64,000 bases of DNA. Source: an uncultured Desulfobacterales bacterium. GTDB taxonomy: Bacteria > Desulfobacterota > Desulfobacteria > Desulfobacterales > JAHEIW01. The notes beneath the pieces were generated by a model, which worked only from the letters and a program-made list of their open reading frames with translations, was not told the origin of the DNA and searched no databases. Below are positions 35,155 through 44,494 of this stretch, in pieces. The position numbers and the translations under genes are program-made. Within the stretch, counting starts at the first letter, position 1, and each line of letters opens with the position of its first letter. The stretch is taken from the NCBI GenBank assembly GCA_947259495.1, contig CAMYLV010000010.1, forward strand, positions 97,513 to 161,512, given 5' to 3'.

Positions 35155-35583
35155 ATGATTCAGGTAACCGAAACATTGTTTATCGATGAATCCGACATTC
35201 AGTTGGATTTTATGCGCTCCTCCGGACCCGGCGGTCAAAATGTGAACAAAGTGTCCACCGCGGTGCAGTTGCGCTTCAATGTGCTGCAATCAGCCAACCT
35301 GTCTACGGAAATTAGGATTCGCCTGAAACGCATTGCCGGTAAAAAGATGACCGAGGATGGCTGCCTGATTATCAAGGCCAACCGTTTCAGAAGCCAGGAC
35401 AAAAACCGCAAAGATGCCATTAAGCGTCTAATTGAGATGATCCGCCAAGCAACCGTCAAACCCAAACCCCGACACAAATCCAGACCATCCCGCGCAGCCC
35501 GAGAACGTCGCTTATCCGCTAAAAAAAAGCGCAGCGAAATCAAACGGCGACGTCGAGGCGTAAAGCCCTCGGATGATTCCTAA
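35155..35583 (+). CDS. arfB: alternative ribosome-rescue factor B
   Basis: From ATG at 35155 the protein has 142 residues. The release-factor-like domain has the catalytic GGQ (residues 26-28) in RSSGPGGQNVNKVSTAVQLRF. The C-terminus is a basic tail rich in Lys and Arg (about 100-142) that enters the empty mRNA channel of stalled ribosomes. ArfB (YaeJ) hydrolyses peptidyl-tRNA on non-stop ribosomes independently of stop codons. Length and tail match that group and not RF1/RF2. Confidence 0.9.
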   Translation: MIQVTETLFIDESDIQLDFMRSSGPGGQNVNKVSTAVQLRFNVLQSANLSTEIRIRLKRIAGKKMTEDGCLIIKANRFRSQDKNRKDAIKRLIEMIRQATVKPKPRHKSRPSRAARERRLSAKKKRSEIKRRRRGVKPSDDS

Positions 35584-35772
35584 ATTTTAAGCTCCCAATA
35601 GCGCTTTCCGTACAGCCCGTGATCCGAAACACGGAATAGCCTTGACATCCGGTTTATTGTTCCCGTAAAAATCAATTTCCCGCCTAAACAAATGGGTTAA
35701 TCATTTTGTCTGATCACCCGATCGGGTGAAAATGGCCATTGGAGTGAACGCACTGAATATCGGGTTTTTAAA

Positions 35773-36261
35773 ATGGTCAAAAAAATGGATCCCGCAGACA
35801 AATATTCGATCGGAGTGATTTCCGACACCCACGGGCAAATACCCTCCGGGGTGCCGCAAGCCTTTAAAAATGTCGATCTCATCATTCATGCCGGTGACAT
35901 CGGCGATGAAGCGGTTTTAGATGAACTGCTAAAAATTGCCCCGGTCACGGCGGTCCGGGGGAATATGGATTTTGGAAACTGGGCCAGCCAATTGCCGGAA
36001 ACCGAAATCATTAAGATGGGTCACATCGTTTTGGTTGTGCTTCACATCGTAAACCGACTGAATGCAGATCCGGAAAAGGCCGGTTATAAGGCCGTTATCA
36101 GCGGTCATACGCACCGCCCGGACGTATATGAAAAGAACGGAGTCACATTTATCAATCCAGGGAGCGCGTCATATCCGAAATTTGGCCATCCAGGCTCTGT
36201 CGCCTTGATTCACATAAAAGGGGATAACCTGAACGTAGAACTCATCCGTCTGCAAAACTGA
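35773..36261 (+). CDS. YfcE/MJ0936-type metallophosphodiesterase
   Basis: This 162-residue calcineurin-like phosphoesterase has the dinuclear metal ligands in order: ISDTHGQ, IIHAGDIG, VRGNMDFG, a His in VVLHIV and SGHTHRPD. The last His block before GHTH reads LHIVNRL in place of the usual THGH, so one second-shell position may differ. C-terminal NPGSASYPKFG fits the family. It hydrolyses phosphodiesters in vitro; the natural substrate is unknown. It is followed by the PurF-like gene after 25 bases on the same strand. Confidence 0.85.
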   Translation: MVKKMDPADKYSIGVISDTHGQIPSGVPQAFKNVDLIIHAGDIGDEAVLDELLKIAPVTAVRGNMDFGNWASQLPETEIIKMGHIVLVVLHIVNRLNADPEKAGYKAVISGHTHRPDVYEKNGVTFINPGSASYPKFGHPGSVALIHIKGDNLNVELIRLQN

Positions 36262-36286
36262 GACCATCGGAAAGGAGATCTGTGAA

Positions 36287-37690
36287 ATGGGGGGATTATT
36301 TGGCTGTGTATCCAAAAATGACTGTTTGAGTGATCTTTTTTACGGTACCGATTATCATTCCCATCTCGGCACCAAACGTGGCGGGCTGGCGGTGCTGAAC
36401 TCAAAAGATTTCTCTCGGTCAATCCACAACATCGAAAATGATTATTTCAGATCCAAGTTTGAACCCGACCTTCCAAAACTGCATGGTCCCAGAGGTATCG
36501 GCATCATTAGCGATCATGACCCGCAACCGCTGATTATCGGTTCCCATTTAGGGGCTTTTGCGATCGTAACAGTCAGCAAAATCAACAATATCGAGGCGCT
36601 TGCCGCCAAAGCGCTCAACAGTAAACGGCACTTTTCAGAAATGAGCGGCGGCGCAACGAGCCCAACCGAACTGGTGGCCATGTTAATTAGTGAAGAGGAA
36701 TCTTTCGAAGCGGGCATCCAGTATGCCCAGGAGGCGATCAAAGGCTCGTGTTCACTACTCCTGCTTACTGAAAACGGCATCTACGCGGCGCGGGATAAAT
36801 TGGGCCGTACACCGGTTGTGATCGGCAAAAAGGATGGGGCCTTAGCAGCTGCTTCGGAATCCTGCGCTTTTCCCAACTTAGGTTATGAAATTGAAAAAAC
36901 CCTGGGGCCCGGAGAAATCGTTTTAATAACAAACGACGGCACCGAACAAAGAAAACCACCGCAAGACCGGATGCAGGTGTGCGCGTTTTTATGGGTCTAT
37001 TACGGCTATCCGGCAACCAGTTACGAAGGCATCAATGTGGAAGCCACGCGCAACCGATGCGGCAGAGCCCTGGCCCAAAATGACAGTGTCGACATCGACT
37101 TTGTTGCCGGTATTCCGGACTCCGGTATCGGACATGCCATCGGATACGCCAACGAGAAGAATATCCCTTATGTGAGGCCTTTTGTTAAGTACACGCCGAC
37201 CTGGCCCCGCAGCTTTATGCCCCAGAATCAGAACATCAGGGATCTGGTCGCTAAAATGAAACTTATACCGGTAAAAGAGCTGATCGAGGGCCAAAGAATT
37301 CTTTTTTGCGAGGACTCGATCGTGCGCGGCACTCAGCTACAGGAATCCATTCAAATTTTATATGAATACGGGGCTGAAGAGGTGCACATGCGACCCGCCT
37401 GCCCTACCCTCATTTACCCTTGCAATTTTTTAAATTTTTCAACTTCGCGATCAACACTAGATCTGGCCGGCCGCAAAGCCATCGCAGAGCTTGAAGGCAC
37501 AGAAGATAAACATTTAACCGAATATGCCGTGGCAGGATCGGAAAGAAATCAGGCGATGGTGGATAACATCAGGCACAGATTGAAACTGACTTCCTTACAG
37601 TACCAGAAACTTGAAGATCTGGTTGCAGCCATCGGTTTGCCGAAGGAAAAACTTTGCACCCACTGCTGGGATGCCGGGAGTTATTTCTAA
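36287..37690 (+). CDS. PurF-like amidophosphoribosyltransferase homologue lacking the N-terminal Cys
   Basis: The protein has 467 residues. The N-terminal class II glutamine amidotransferase-like domain starts MGGLFG where PurF has MCGIFG, so the N-terminal nucleophile Cys is replaced by Gly. The later GTKRGGLAV block is kept. The C-terminal phosphoribosyltransferase domain has the PRPP loop ILFCEDSIVRGTQL and the GIPDSGIGHAIGYA block. It probably cannot use glutamine and might be ammonia-dependent or have another role. Three Cys near the C-terminus (KLCTHC and upstream CPT/CNF) recall the Fe-S ligands of some PurF enzymes. A strong AAAGGAGAT site precedes the ATG. A separate true PurF is expected elsewhere. 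Confidence 0.8.
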   Translation: MGGLFGCVSKNDCLSDLFYGTDYHSHLGTKRGGLAVLNSKDFSRSIHNIENDYFRSKFEPDLPKLHGPRGIGIISDHDPQPLIIGSHLGAFAIVTVSKINNIEALAAKALNSKRHFSEMSGGATSPTELVAMLISEEESFEAGIQYAQEAIKGSCSLLLLTENGIYAARDKLGRTPVVIGKKDGALAAASESCAFPNLGYEIEKTLGPGEIVLITNDGTEQRKPPQDRMQVCAFLWVYYGYPATSYEGINVEATRNRCGRALAQNDSVDIDFVAGIPDSGIGHAIGYANEKNIPYVRPFVKYTPTWPRSFMPQNQNIRDLVAKMKLIPVKELIEGQRILFCEDSIVRGTQLQESIQILYEYGAEEVHMRPACPTLIYPCNFLNFSTSRSTLDLAGRKAIAELEGTEDKHLTEYAVAGSERNQAMVDNIRHRLKLTSLQYQKLEDLVAAIGLPKEKLCTHCWDAGSYF

Positions 37691-37774
37691 ATTATCTGCC
37701 GATAAATCATACCATCCAAAACCTGAATTATCCTGATGACACTTAATTCGGTAGAAACAGCGACGATCGATCCC

Positions 37775-38455
37775 TTAGTGCAGAGACTTTATGATGACAA
37801 GCGATCGTAACGCATGCATCAAAGGCAGTCTGTAATTTTCAACTTCAAAGGAAAAGCGATCCCCCAAAGTATCTGCTCGCACTGAATCCAATTCTTTTTG
37901 ATCGACCTCCCCTTTCATTGCTACAATCGTCCCCTGCTTTGCCAGCAAGGGTATGGCGTTTTTAACAAAGGATTTCAAATCAGATAGGGCCCGACTGATA
38001 ATGACATCATAGGAATGCGCAAATTCAGGGTTTTTTTGAAGGTTTTCAGCGCGGATTTGAAGGGCTTCACTCTTTTCAAGATGGAGGACCCTGAGAACAT
38101 GCTTTAAGAAATTGACCTTTTTGCGAACCCCGTCGATCAGAAGGACTGCTATGGACGGTTTTATAATCTTAAGGGGTATGCCGGGAAAACCACCGCCGGA
38201 GCCGATATCGAGCAATCTGGCGCTGTCAGGAATGCACGCGACAGGCACCAGCGAATCCAAAAAATGCATTATGGCGATGTCGCGGGGACTTGTGATGGCA
38301 GTGAGATTAATTCTATGGTTCCAGTTGATCAACTCGGAGGCGTGGGTCGAAAATGAGGCGCTGACACGCTGATCTATTTCGATGCCCAGCTCTCGAGCAC
38401 CGTCAATGATGAAGTTTTGCCACTCCCTGGAACCAATTTCCATCAATTGATGCAT
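37775..38455 (-). CDS. rsmG: 16S rRNA m7G527 methyltransferase
   Basis: This protein of about 226 residues has the SAM-binding motif LLDIGSGGGFPGIPLKI and a DVIISRALSDLKSFV block, typical of RsmG (GidB), which methylates G527 of 16S rRNA. MEIGSREWQNF four codons in is an alternative start. The gene overlaps the GspE-type ATPase gene by about 13 bases, so it is translationally coupled to that long operon rather than paired with gidA as in many bacteria. Confidence 0.9.
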   Translation of the reverse strand: MHQLMEIGSREWQNFIIDGARELGIEIDQRVSASFSTHASELINWNHRINLTAITSPRDIAIMHFLDSLVPVACIPDSARLLDIGSGGGFPGIPLKIIKPSIAVLLIDGVRKKVNFLKHVLRVLHLEKSEALQIRAENLQKNPEFAHSYDVIISRALSDLKSFVKNAIPLLAKQGTIVAMKGEVDQKELDSVRADTLGDRFSFEVENYRLPLMHALRSLVIIKSLH

Positions 38456-40800
38456 ACCCGTCGCACTTCAGTCATGTCGGTGTACCCTTTAAAAACTTTC
38501 ATGATCCCATCCTGTCTCAGCGTGGACATGCCTTCTTTCATCGCCTGGGCAAACAGCATTTCGGTGTTGGCCTGCTTTTTGATCATCAATTTGATTTTGG
38601 GCGTGCCTTCCATGAGTTCATGGATACCCATCCGGCCGCGGTAACCGGTGTTGGAGCAGGCATCACAGCCGACCCGCCGGTATAGGGTTGTATCCGAGTT
38701 GTACTCGATGCCGGATTGAGCCCAAAATTTTTCGCCGTAATCCACGTGGATCATCTCATATTCATCTTTGGTCAACGGGTATTCTTCCATACAGTCTTTG
38801 CACAGGCGTCGCGTCAGCCGCTGGGCCAGCACGCCCAGAAAGGCGTCGGAAAAATTAAGTGGATTCAACCCCATATCCAGCAGACGGGTTATGGTTTCCG
38901 GCGCACTGTTGGTGTGCAGAGTGGAAAATACCAGGTGGCCGGTCAAAGAGGCTTCTATGCCGATGGAGGCCGTTTCCTCATCCCGCATCTCCCCGATCAT
39001 GATGACGTCCGGATCGGCTCTGAGGAAAGCCCGCATCACCCGCGCAAAATCCAGACCAATTTTGGGTTTCACCTCCACCTGCCGCAGGCCGCTCTGGGTG
39101 ATTTCAATCGGATCCTCGGCTGTCCAGATTTTGATGCCCGGTTTGTTGATATAACCGAGAATGGCATGCAGCGATGTGGTTTTACCCGAACCGGTGGGGC
39201 CAACCGCTAAAACCAGTCCGTAAGGTTTGGCGACCATGCGTTTCATCGCTTCGGTATTGCGATCAGTCATACCCATCTCGTCGAGTTCCATCGCACCGGC
39301 CGAGGCCAGAATTCTGAGCACCACATCTTCGAATCCGCCTTGAGTTGGCAGAGTTGCCACCCGGAGTTCAAAAGTCGGCACGCCTTTGCGTTTGAATTTG
39401 ATCTTTCCGTCCTGGGGCAGCCGCCGCTCGGCAATATCCAGGTTAGACATGATTTTGACCCTGGAAATAATTCCGCGAACCATTGAATTTGGAACTTTCA
39501 TGTATTCCTGACAGACGCCGTCCAACCGGAAGCGAACCGTTGTTGATTTGGTAATCGTTGAAGGTTCTATGTGAATATCCGATGAATTTTTACGGTAAGC
39601 CGCAATAATCATCTGATCCACCAGCTTGACGATTTTACCGGAGGCTTCATCATAGCCCTCATCTTCCTCTACTTCTTCCTCTTCTTCTTCAAAGGAGACA
39701 TCCGGAATTAAATCAAAATCATCAAAGGTCTGCTCTGCGTTATTGGCATCTGCGGTCTGTTGCGCCCCGTCAAAAAACAATTTTATATATTGCTCGATAT
39801 CTTCACGAATCGCTACGGTGAAATTGATCCGGCTGGTTTTCATCAGGGCTTTGATGTTGTCGGTTTTGTTCAGATCCCGCGGATCATCTACCAGAATCTC
39901 AACTCCCTCTTTATCCCAGCTCATGGGAACCCAGCATTCGTTCAGCAAAAATGCTTTTTTCAGATTGGATAAGAGCTCCACCGGAACCGTAAAAGAGGAA
40001 TCAAATTCGCGAAACTTCGTATCATAGAATAGAGAAAAAGATTTGGCGATGGCCGCTTTGTTGATTTTGTTGTGTTCAATCAGAACAAATTCGACACTTT
40101 TGTTCATCTTTTTGGCCAGCGCAAACGCTTCCTGCAGCTGCTGGGTGGTCACCATTTTTTCCCGTAACAGGAAATCGTATTTCGAACCGGAAGTAAAGGT
40201 GGCCGCAACCGAATCCAGCCGTTTTTTTATTTCCGCATTGCCGGGGCTCATTTTGTGAGCCGCTTTGTAGTTATCAAGGGCCACTTCACGATGATCGCGT
40301 TTTTCCATCTCTTGACCGAAAAAAAACAAAATGCCGGCCATGTCCTCTTTAGCGAGCTCTAGCGGTTTTAACAGTCTTTCCAGGTTATCGGCCGCCTTAG
40401 AGGGAGAATGCAGTTTTAAGAGACAATCGCTAATTTCAGGCATGATTTTATCGACCGGATAATCTTCTTTTAACAACTTGGCATACTCGGGAAGGGCCTC
40501 CCCGTGCAGCCCCATTTCCTTGAAGGCTGAAGCGCTGTCCAGAATGGCCTGAACATCTCCCTGATTGGACAGACGCTCGCGCAGCATCGAAATGTCTTTT
40601 GCTGAAACTCCTTTGGGCTCTTCAGTGTCAATTTCGTGTTTGAGCAAGCGGATGCGCTTTTGAATCTTATCTTGGATCTGGCTATCCTGGGGTGACACGC
40701 TGCCGAGAATATTTTCGTAAATTTTGAGCGAGTCCGCAAATAGACCCATTGAGCGGCAAACTTCGGCTTCATTCATTTTGGATTCGATCTCTGTATTCAT
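38443..40800 (-). CDS. GspE/PilB-type ATPase with N-terminal TPR-like region
   Basis: A 785-residue protein in four parts. First is a helical, TPR-like N-terminus (1-200; ADSLKIYENIL, ALDNYKAAHKMSPGN). A MshEN domain (about 205-345) follows, with KYDFLLREKMVTTQQLQEAF. An acidic linker EEEEEEVEEDE is near 372. The GspE motor domain (about 390-785) carries GPTGSGKTT, GEMRDEETA, a His box GHLVFSTLHTN and a CKDC/CDAC zinc site. It should hydrolyse ATP to extrude a pilus or pseudopilus, and MshEN domains bind c-di-GMP. PilB is usually about 570 residues; the TPR fusion is extra. No pilC or pilT adjoins. Confidence 0.87.
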   Translation of the reverse strand: MNTEIESKMNEAEVCRSMGLFADSLKIYENILGSVSPQDSQIQDKIQKRIRLLKHEIDTEEPKGVSAKDISMLRERLSNQGDVQAILDSASAFKEMGLHGEALPEYAKLLKEDYPVDKIMPEISDCLLKLHSPSKAADNLERLLKPLELAKEDMAGILFFFGQEMEKRDHREVALDNYKAAHKMSPGNAEIKKRLDSVAATFTSGSKYDFLLREKMVTTQQLQEAFALAKKMNKSVEFVLIEHNKINKAAIAKSFSLFYDTKFREFDSSFTVPVELLSNLKKAFLLNECWVPMSWDKEGVEILVDDPRDLNKTDNIKALMKTSRINFTVAIREDIEQYIKLFFDGAQQTADANNAEQTFDDFDLIPDVSFEEEEEEVEEDEGYDEASGKIVKLVDQMIIAAYRKNSSDIHIEPSTITKSTTVRFRLDGVCQEYMKVPNSMVRGIISRVKIMSNLDIAERRLPQDGKIKFKRKGVPTFELRVATLPTQGGFEDVVLRILASAGAMELDEMGMTDRNTEAMKRMVAKPYGLVLAVGPTGSGKTTSLHAILGYINKPGIKIWTAEDPIEITQSGLRQVEVKPKIGLDFARVMRAFLRADPDVIMIGEMRDEETASIGIEASLTGHLVFSTLHTNSAPETITRLLDMGLNPLNFSDAFLGVLAQRLTRRLCKDCMEEYPLTKDEYEMIHVDYGEKFWAQSGIEYNSDTTLYRRVGCDACSNTGYRGRMGIHELMEGTPKIKLMIKKQANTEMLFAQAMKEGMSTLRQDGIMKVFKGYTDMTEVRRVCIN

Positions 40801-40850
40801 TTATTTTCATAAACCTTTCATTTGAAATGGCGTGACGATATGGGTTCTGC

Positions 40851-41198
40851 TTATTTTTTAAAGAACCGTCCGAATTTTCGACCTGATTTTGATGGCTGCA
40901 ACGACGGTAAAAGAATGTCACAATTTAATCGAATCATCGCAATCGGCACATAAAGCGCCATTAAAACCATCAGATATCCAATCTCGGTTTTACGGATATA
41001 AATGCGACCCTTTTCAAAAACCAGATCGGTTTCGCGCATACCTTCCAGGGAATCAAGAAAAAATCTCCAATCCCGTTGTTCAGGCGCTTCATTGACCACC
41101 ATCGAGAACTCCTTAAAAAGCAGATCCGCGTTGATGTCAAACAGCATTATGCCGGTTACGCCGTCGGTATTTAAGATGTCGTTAAATAGCTCTCGCAT
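40851..41198 (-). CDS. roadblock/LC7-like small protein
   Basis: This 115-residue protein has the alternating helix/strand pattern of a roadblock domain: DGVTGIMLFDINADLLF, then ETDLVFEKGRIYIRKTEIGYLMVLM, then a C-terminal helix and basic tail. It overlaps the upstream response-regulator gene by one base, indicating translational coupling. Roadblock proteins act as dimeric partners or GAPs of MglA-type GTPases. The assignment rests on fold-like pattern only. Confidence 0.6.
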   Translation of the reverse strand: MRELFNDILNTDGVTGIMLFDINADLLFKEFSMVVNEAPEQRDWRFFLDSLEGMRETDLVFEKGRIYIRKTEIGYLMVLMALYVPIAMIRLNCDILLPSLQPSKSGRKFGRFFKK

Positions 41199-42208
41199 TA
41201 TTCACTGATTACACGCAAAATTTTATCCCGGGGGCACCGGGGATCAACGCTAACAACGGTGGTCTTTGGACCCGGTATGAGAATGTAGTCGTTTGTATCG
41301 CCTTTATCAATGTATGCGAGCATAAATTTTCCCAGTTGAAAAAATGCCCCGATTTTCGATAGCTGCGTTACGCGGCTGTCCCAAAATGCATCCTGATATA
41401 AATCTTCCAGGCCGCATTGCTGGCCAATTTCTTTTTCTATTTTAGCCTTGAGCCGGTTGAGTCGTTCAGTGGGTTCCTCAGGACCTGGCTCAATCTGCTC
41501 TATGACACCCTCGGGCACGGCTTCCGGATGTTCCTCATCTTTGCGTCGCATGGCCTCCAGAATAAGCGGTTGCAAATCGCTTTGAATTTTGTTTTCCTTT
41601 AAGGCACAGCCGTTTTGGATTGAAAGATTGACCGCATCCCATGAAAAAATTTTATGTGCGGCGGATTCTCCCTGCATGTTGTTTATCCTGGCATCCAATA
41701 AATCACCATCCCTGAAGAAAAGAATACCTTTTTTGCCGCCCTCTTTATCCTCCAACCGTATCGTGCAGGTTTTCTGCTCCATCTCAATTAACTGCAAAAA
41801 CATGCCAGAAGATATATTATGCAGGGTACCGCCCTCTGATTCTTTTCTTAGAGTTGTTAAAATTTGACGGGCCAAATTTTCGATTAAGAAAGGCTTGGCA
41901 ATATACCCGACCGCACCTCCCTCGCGAGCCAGCTGTTCCATTTCAGGAGTGCTATAGCCGGTGATAATAATAACCGGAATGTCCGGATAGTGCTGCATGA
42001 CATGAGCCAGCAGCTCAAAACCGTCCATGTTGGGCATTTTTAGATCCGTTACAACCAGAGAGATAATATTCTGTTTGAGAACCTCCAGGGCCTGCAGGCC
42101 GTCTTCAGCCAATAAAACCGCAAAGGACTCCTTATACCGCTTAAAGCCCGCTTTGAGGGCATGCAGCATCTCCGTATCGTCGTCCACCAGCAGTACGTTT
42201 TTTATCAT
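41198..42208 (-). CDS. response regulator with DUF4388-like output
   Basis: This 336-residue protein has a receiver domain (1-125) with D9/D10/D11, phosphoacceptor D55 in VVTDLKMPNMDG and a KPF loop. A DUF4388 (PATAN-like) domain follows (about 128-225) with GMFLQLIEMEQKTCTIRLED and GILFFRDGDLLDARI. An acidic linker and a C-terminal region of unknown fold complete it. There is no DNA-binding domain, so it should act through protein contacts. It overlaps the PAS/DHp gene by four bases (ATGA). Confidence 0.82.
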   Translation of the reverse strand: MIKNVLLVDDDTEMLHALKAGFKRYKESFAVLLAEDGLQALEVLKQNIISLVVTDLKMPNMDGFELLAHVMQHYPDIPVIIITGYSTPEMEQLAREGGAVGYIAKPFLIENLARQILTTLRKESEGGTLHNISSGMFLQLIEMEQKTCTIRLEDKEGGKKGILFFRDGDLLDARINNMQGESAAHKIFSWDAVNLSIQNGCALKENKIQSDLQPLILEAMRRKDEEHPEAVPEGVIEQIEPGPEEPTERLNRLKAKIEKEIGQQCGLEDLYQDAFWDSRVTQLSKIGAFFQLGKFMLAYIDKGDTNDYILIPGPKTTVVSVDPRCPRDKILRVISE

Positions 42209-43266
42209 CTGTCTTCCTTGCGATCACGGGACCAGGACGATTTTTCAATGTCGACGATTTTTATTCCGGCAACATAATCCATCGCTTCGTATTTTTTAAT
42301 TTTACTTAATTTATCGGTAATATCATTCATTTTCTTTATCTGATTATGAATTTTAACGATTTTACGATACATGCGGCTATTTTGCCTTAATTCAGATAGC
42401 ATTTCATTGATCAGGTTATTAATTATGGTCAGGGGCTGGTTCAAACGATGCGCCACTCCACCGGCCATCTCCAGAACCCCCTGAAATTTTTGATTTTCCG
42501 CCTGTTTTTTTTGCTGGATTATAATTTGGGTAACATCTTTGGCAATACATTTGATGTGATTTGCCCGTCCATTATTTTTTATCAGAAATGCCTGGCATTT
42601 TAGATGGTGCACTTTTGAGCTACCGTCCAGAATTGACAAAATGGTTTCGCTGCGCCCGATTTTAAAAATATCAGCCAGGAAAATGAGAAACAGGTCACGA
42701 TCGCCGGGCGCCAAAAATTCAGCCAGCGATTTCCCCAAAAACGTTTCCTTGGATAGGCCGAACAAATCTTCTACTGCCGGGTTAACATTGATCAGTTCTC
42801 CGCGAAGATCGAACATTATAATAATCTGGTTCAGATTCCCGTCTGGCCCCTCGATCTTGGGCAAATCGATGTTGGGATCAATATCCGAGGTTATTTCCTT
42901 TAAAACGCCATCCAGACTAATGGCGATACCATCATCATCCAGGATCGCTTTTGCAGTGATCGCACACCATATGGGCGTCCCGTCCTTTTTTTTAAGTGCC
43001 ACCGGCAAGTCGAAAACGCCGCCAGCTTGAATGACGGTGTGAATAATGTTGCCGCGATCTTTTTTGTTCTGGTAAAATTCAATTACCGGATAGTCGATGA
43101 TGTCCAAAGCAGAGTCAAAGCCGAATAAGTTTGCAAACGCTTGGTTGCAATAAATTATTTTGCCTTCGACGGTGGTGCGAAATAAGGGTGCCGGAAGACT
43201 GTCAAAGAATTCCGCATACCTGCGGGCCGAATAATCTCCGGTATGTATCAAATTTTCACCGGTCAT
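42205..43266 (-). CDS. PAS-PAS sensor with DHp helix but no kinase domain
   Basis: This 353-residue protein has two PAS domains (about 15-125 and 145-250) containing EGKIIYCNQAFANLFGF and RGELINVNPAVEDLFGL. A histidine-kinase-type dimerisation helix pair follows, with the H-box MAGGVAHRLNQPL (His273). The protein ends at residue 353 without N, G1 or G2 boxes, so it cannot bind ATP as a kinase does. It may be phosphorylated in trans or serve as a phosphotransfer/docking partner of the overlapping REC protein. No frameshift is evident. Confidence 0.8.
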   Translation of the reverse strand: MTGENLIHTGDYSARRYAEFFDSLPAPLFRTTVEGKIIYCNQAFANLFGFDSALDIIDYPVIEFYQNKKDRGNIIHTVIQAGGVFDLPVALKKKDGTPIWCAITAKAILDDDGIAISLDGVLKEITSDIDPNIDLPKIEGPDGNLNQIIIMFDLRGELINVNPAVEDLFGLSKETFLGKSLAEFLAPGDRDLFLIFLADIFKIGRSETILSILDGSSKVHHLKCQAFLIKNNGRANHIKCIAKDVTQIIIQQKKQAENQKFQGVLEMAGGVAHRLNQPLTIINNLINEMLSELRQNSRMYRKIVKIHNQIKKMNDITDKLSKIKKYEAMDYVAGIKIVDIEKSSWSRDRKEDR

Positions 43267-43389
43267 GCATCCAAACCTTGATTTTGGAATTGGGATCGAA
43301 ACCCGGTGAGTTGACCCGCAGCAATTCGGTCAATCACTAGATCCAAAATCCGAAATCTAAAATCCAAAATGTGAAAACCGCCATTACTT

Positions 43390-44388
43390 TCAAATGTCAA
43401 TTTCTGTCAAATTGACGTCATAGACGGCCAATTCATCCGCATATTCTTCCGACCATACATCCAGGTTCTGCAGCAGGGCTGAAAACAGTCCCAGGTCGTG
43501 CGCCATTTCCTTTACCACCGCAACGACACCCTGAACCAGATCCCGGTCGCTAACCTGGCCTGAAAAGGTGATTTTTTGTTCGCTGTATTCGAATTCACCG
43601 GCAAACGGGTCAAGGAAAGCGAAGCGGTCTGCATTTTCAATCAAATTTTGCTTGAGCAGCTTTTGAAAATCAGTCTTTTTTTTCGTATTTTCAAGAACCA
43701 CCGCTTCAAATATACCCAGCAACACCTCCATCATCACAATGGCCGTTTCTGAATGCTCATCCATTTCGATAACCGGTGCACTGTCGTAGTGAATGTTCTT
43801 TAATTGAATCCGGCATACATTAAAAGTACCCCCCAGCTGTTTGGTTTTTTGAACGAGCAGTTGTTGAGGTTCGCTGGCGGGACTTGGCGTCCCGTTACCC
43901 CAGGAACACGAGCTCCCCTTGATTTTTCCATTGATCAGAAAAATTAAACCACTTTGTTCACCGCTGCCGATGCTGATATCAATATAGCCGGTCAGTTTTT
44001 CAGAACTCATTTTCTTGATGAGTCCCTGGAGATCCGTAAATTCAGTACTCAGGTCTTTGTATATTTTTTCCGCCGTCTGAATGCCGGCCCAGTAATATAC
44101 TTCTTCAGGACCGATCTGATAGACGTTTACATTGAAATTATGCTCTTTCCCGGCCTCCAGAAGACGCTCAACAGCTTCATGGCCTGAAATCGTAATACTT
44201 TTATCCCGCAGGAAACCGCTCAGTAGCTGATCTTGATCGAAAAAAATAACACCCTCGGCTGTGTGGGATTTAAAATAAATGCCGCCTGTTCCAATTTCGC
44301 CCTGGAAATGTTCCAGAAGCTTTTTGATATCTAAATAATAGGTGTTTAAATTTTCAAGCACAGGCTGCTGTCTGGGGATAACAACCAT
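43390..44388 (-). CDS. DUF4388-like protein of the GTPase cluster
   Basis: This 332-residue soluble protein has two similar N-terminal segments. One reads IGTGGIYFKSHTAEGVIFFDQDQLL and the other GYIDISIGSGEQSGLIFLINGKI. Both follow the DUF4388 pattern of a small beta domain ending in a ligand-like FxxGxL strand. A helical C-terminal region contains ADRFAFLDPFAGEFEY. This domain set recurs with roadblock proteins and MglA GTPases. No enzyme motif is visible. Confidence 0.6.
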   Translation of the reverse strand: MVVIPRQQPVLENLNTYYLDIKKLLEHFQGEIGTGGIYFKSHTAEGVIFFDQDQLLSGFLRDKSITISGHEAVERLLEAGKEHNFNVNVYQIGPEEVYYWAGIQTAEKIYKDLSTEFTDLQGLIKKMSSEKLTGYIDISIGSGEQSGLIFLINGKIKGSSCSWGNGTPSPASEPQQLLVQKTKQLGGTFNVCRIQLKNIHYDSAPVIEMDEHSETAIVMMEVLLGIFEAVVLENTKKKTDFQKLLKQNLIENADRFAFLDPFAGEFEYSEQKITFSGQVSDRDLVQGVVAVVKEMAHDLGLFSALLQNLDVWSEEYADELAVYDVNLTEIDI

Positions 44389-44494
44389 TATGACTCCTTA
44401 GTCACCTCTTTTGGTCTCGGGACGAATAGGGGCTTCTTTTTCCAACGCTGTTAATAGAAATCGACGGTCAGCGCAACGGATAAAACGGTAACGA

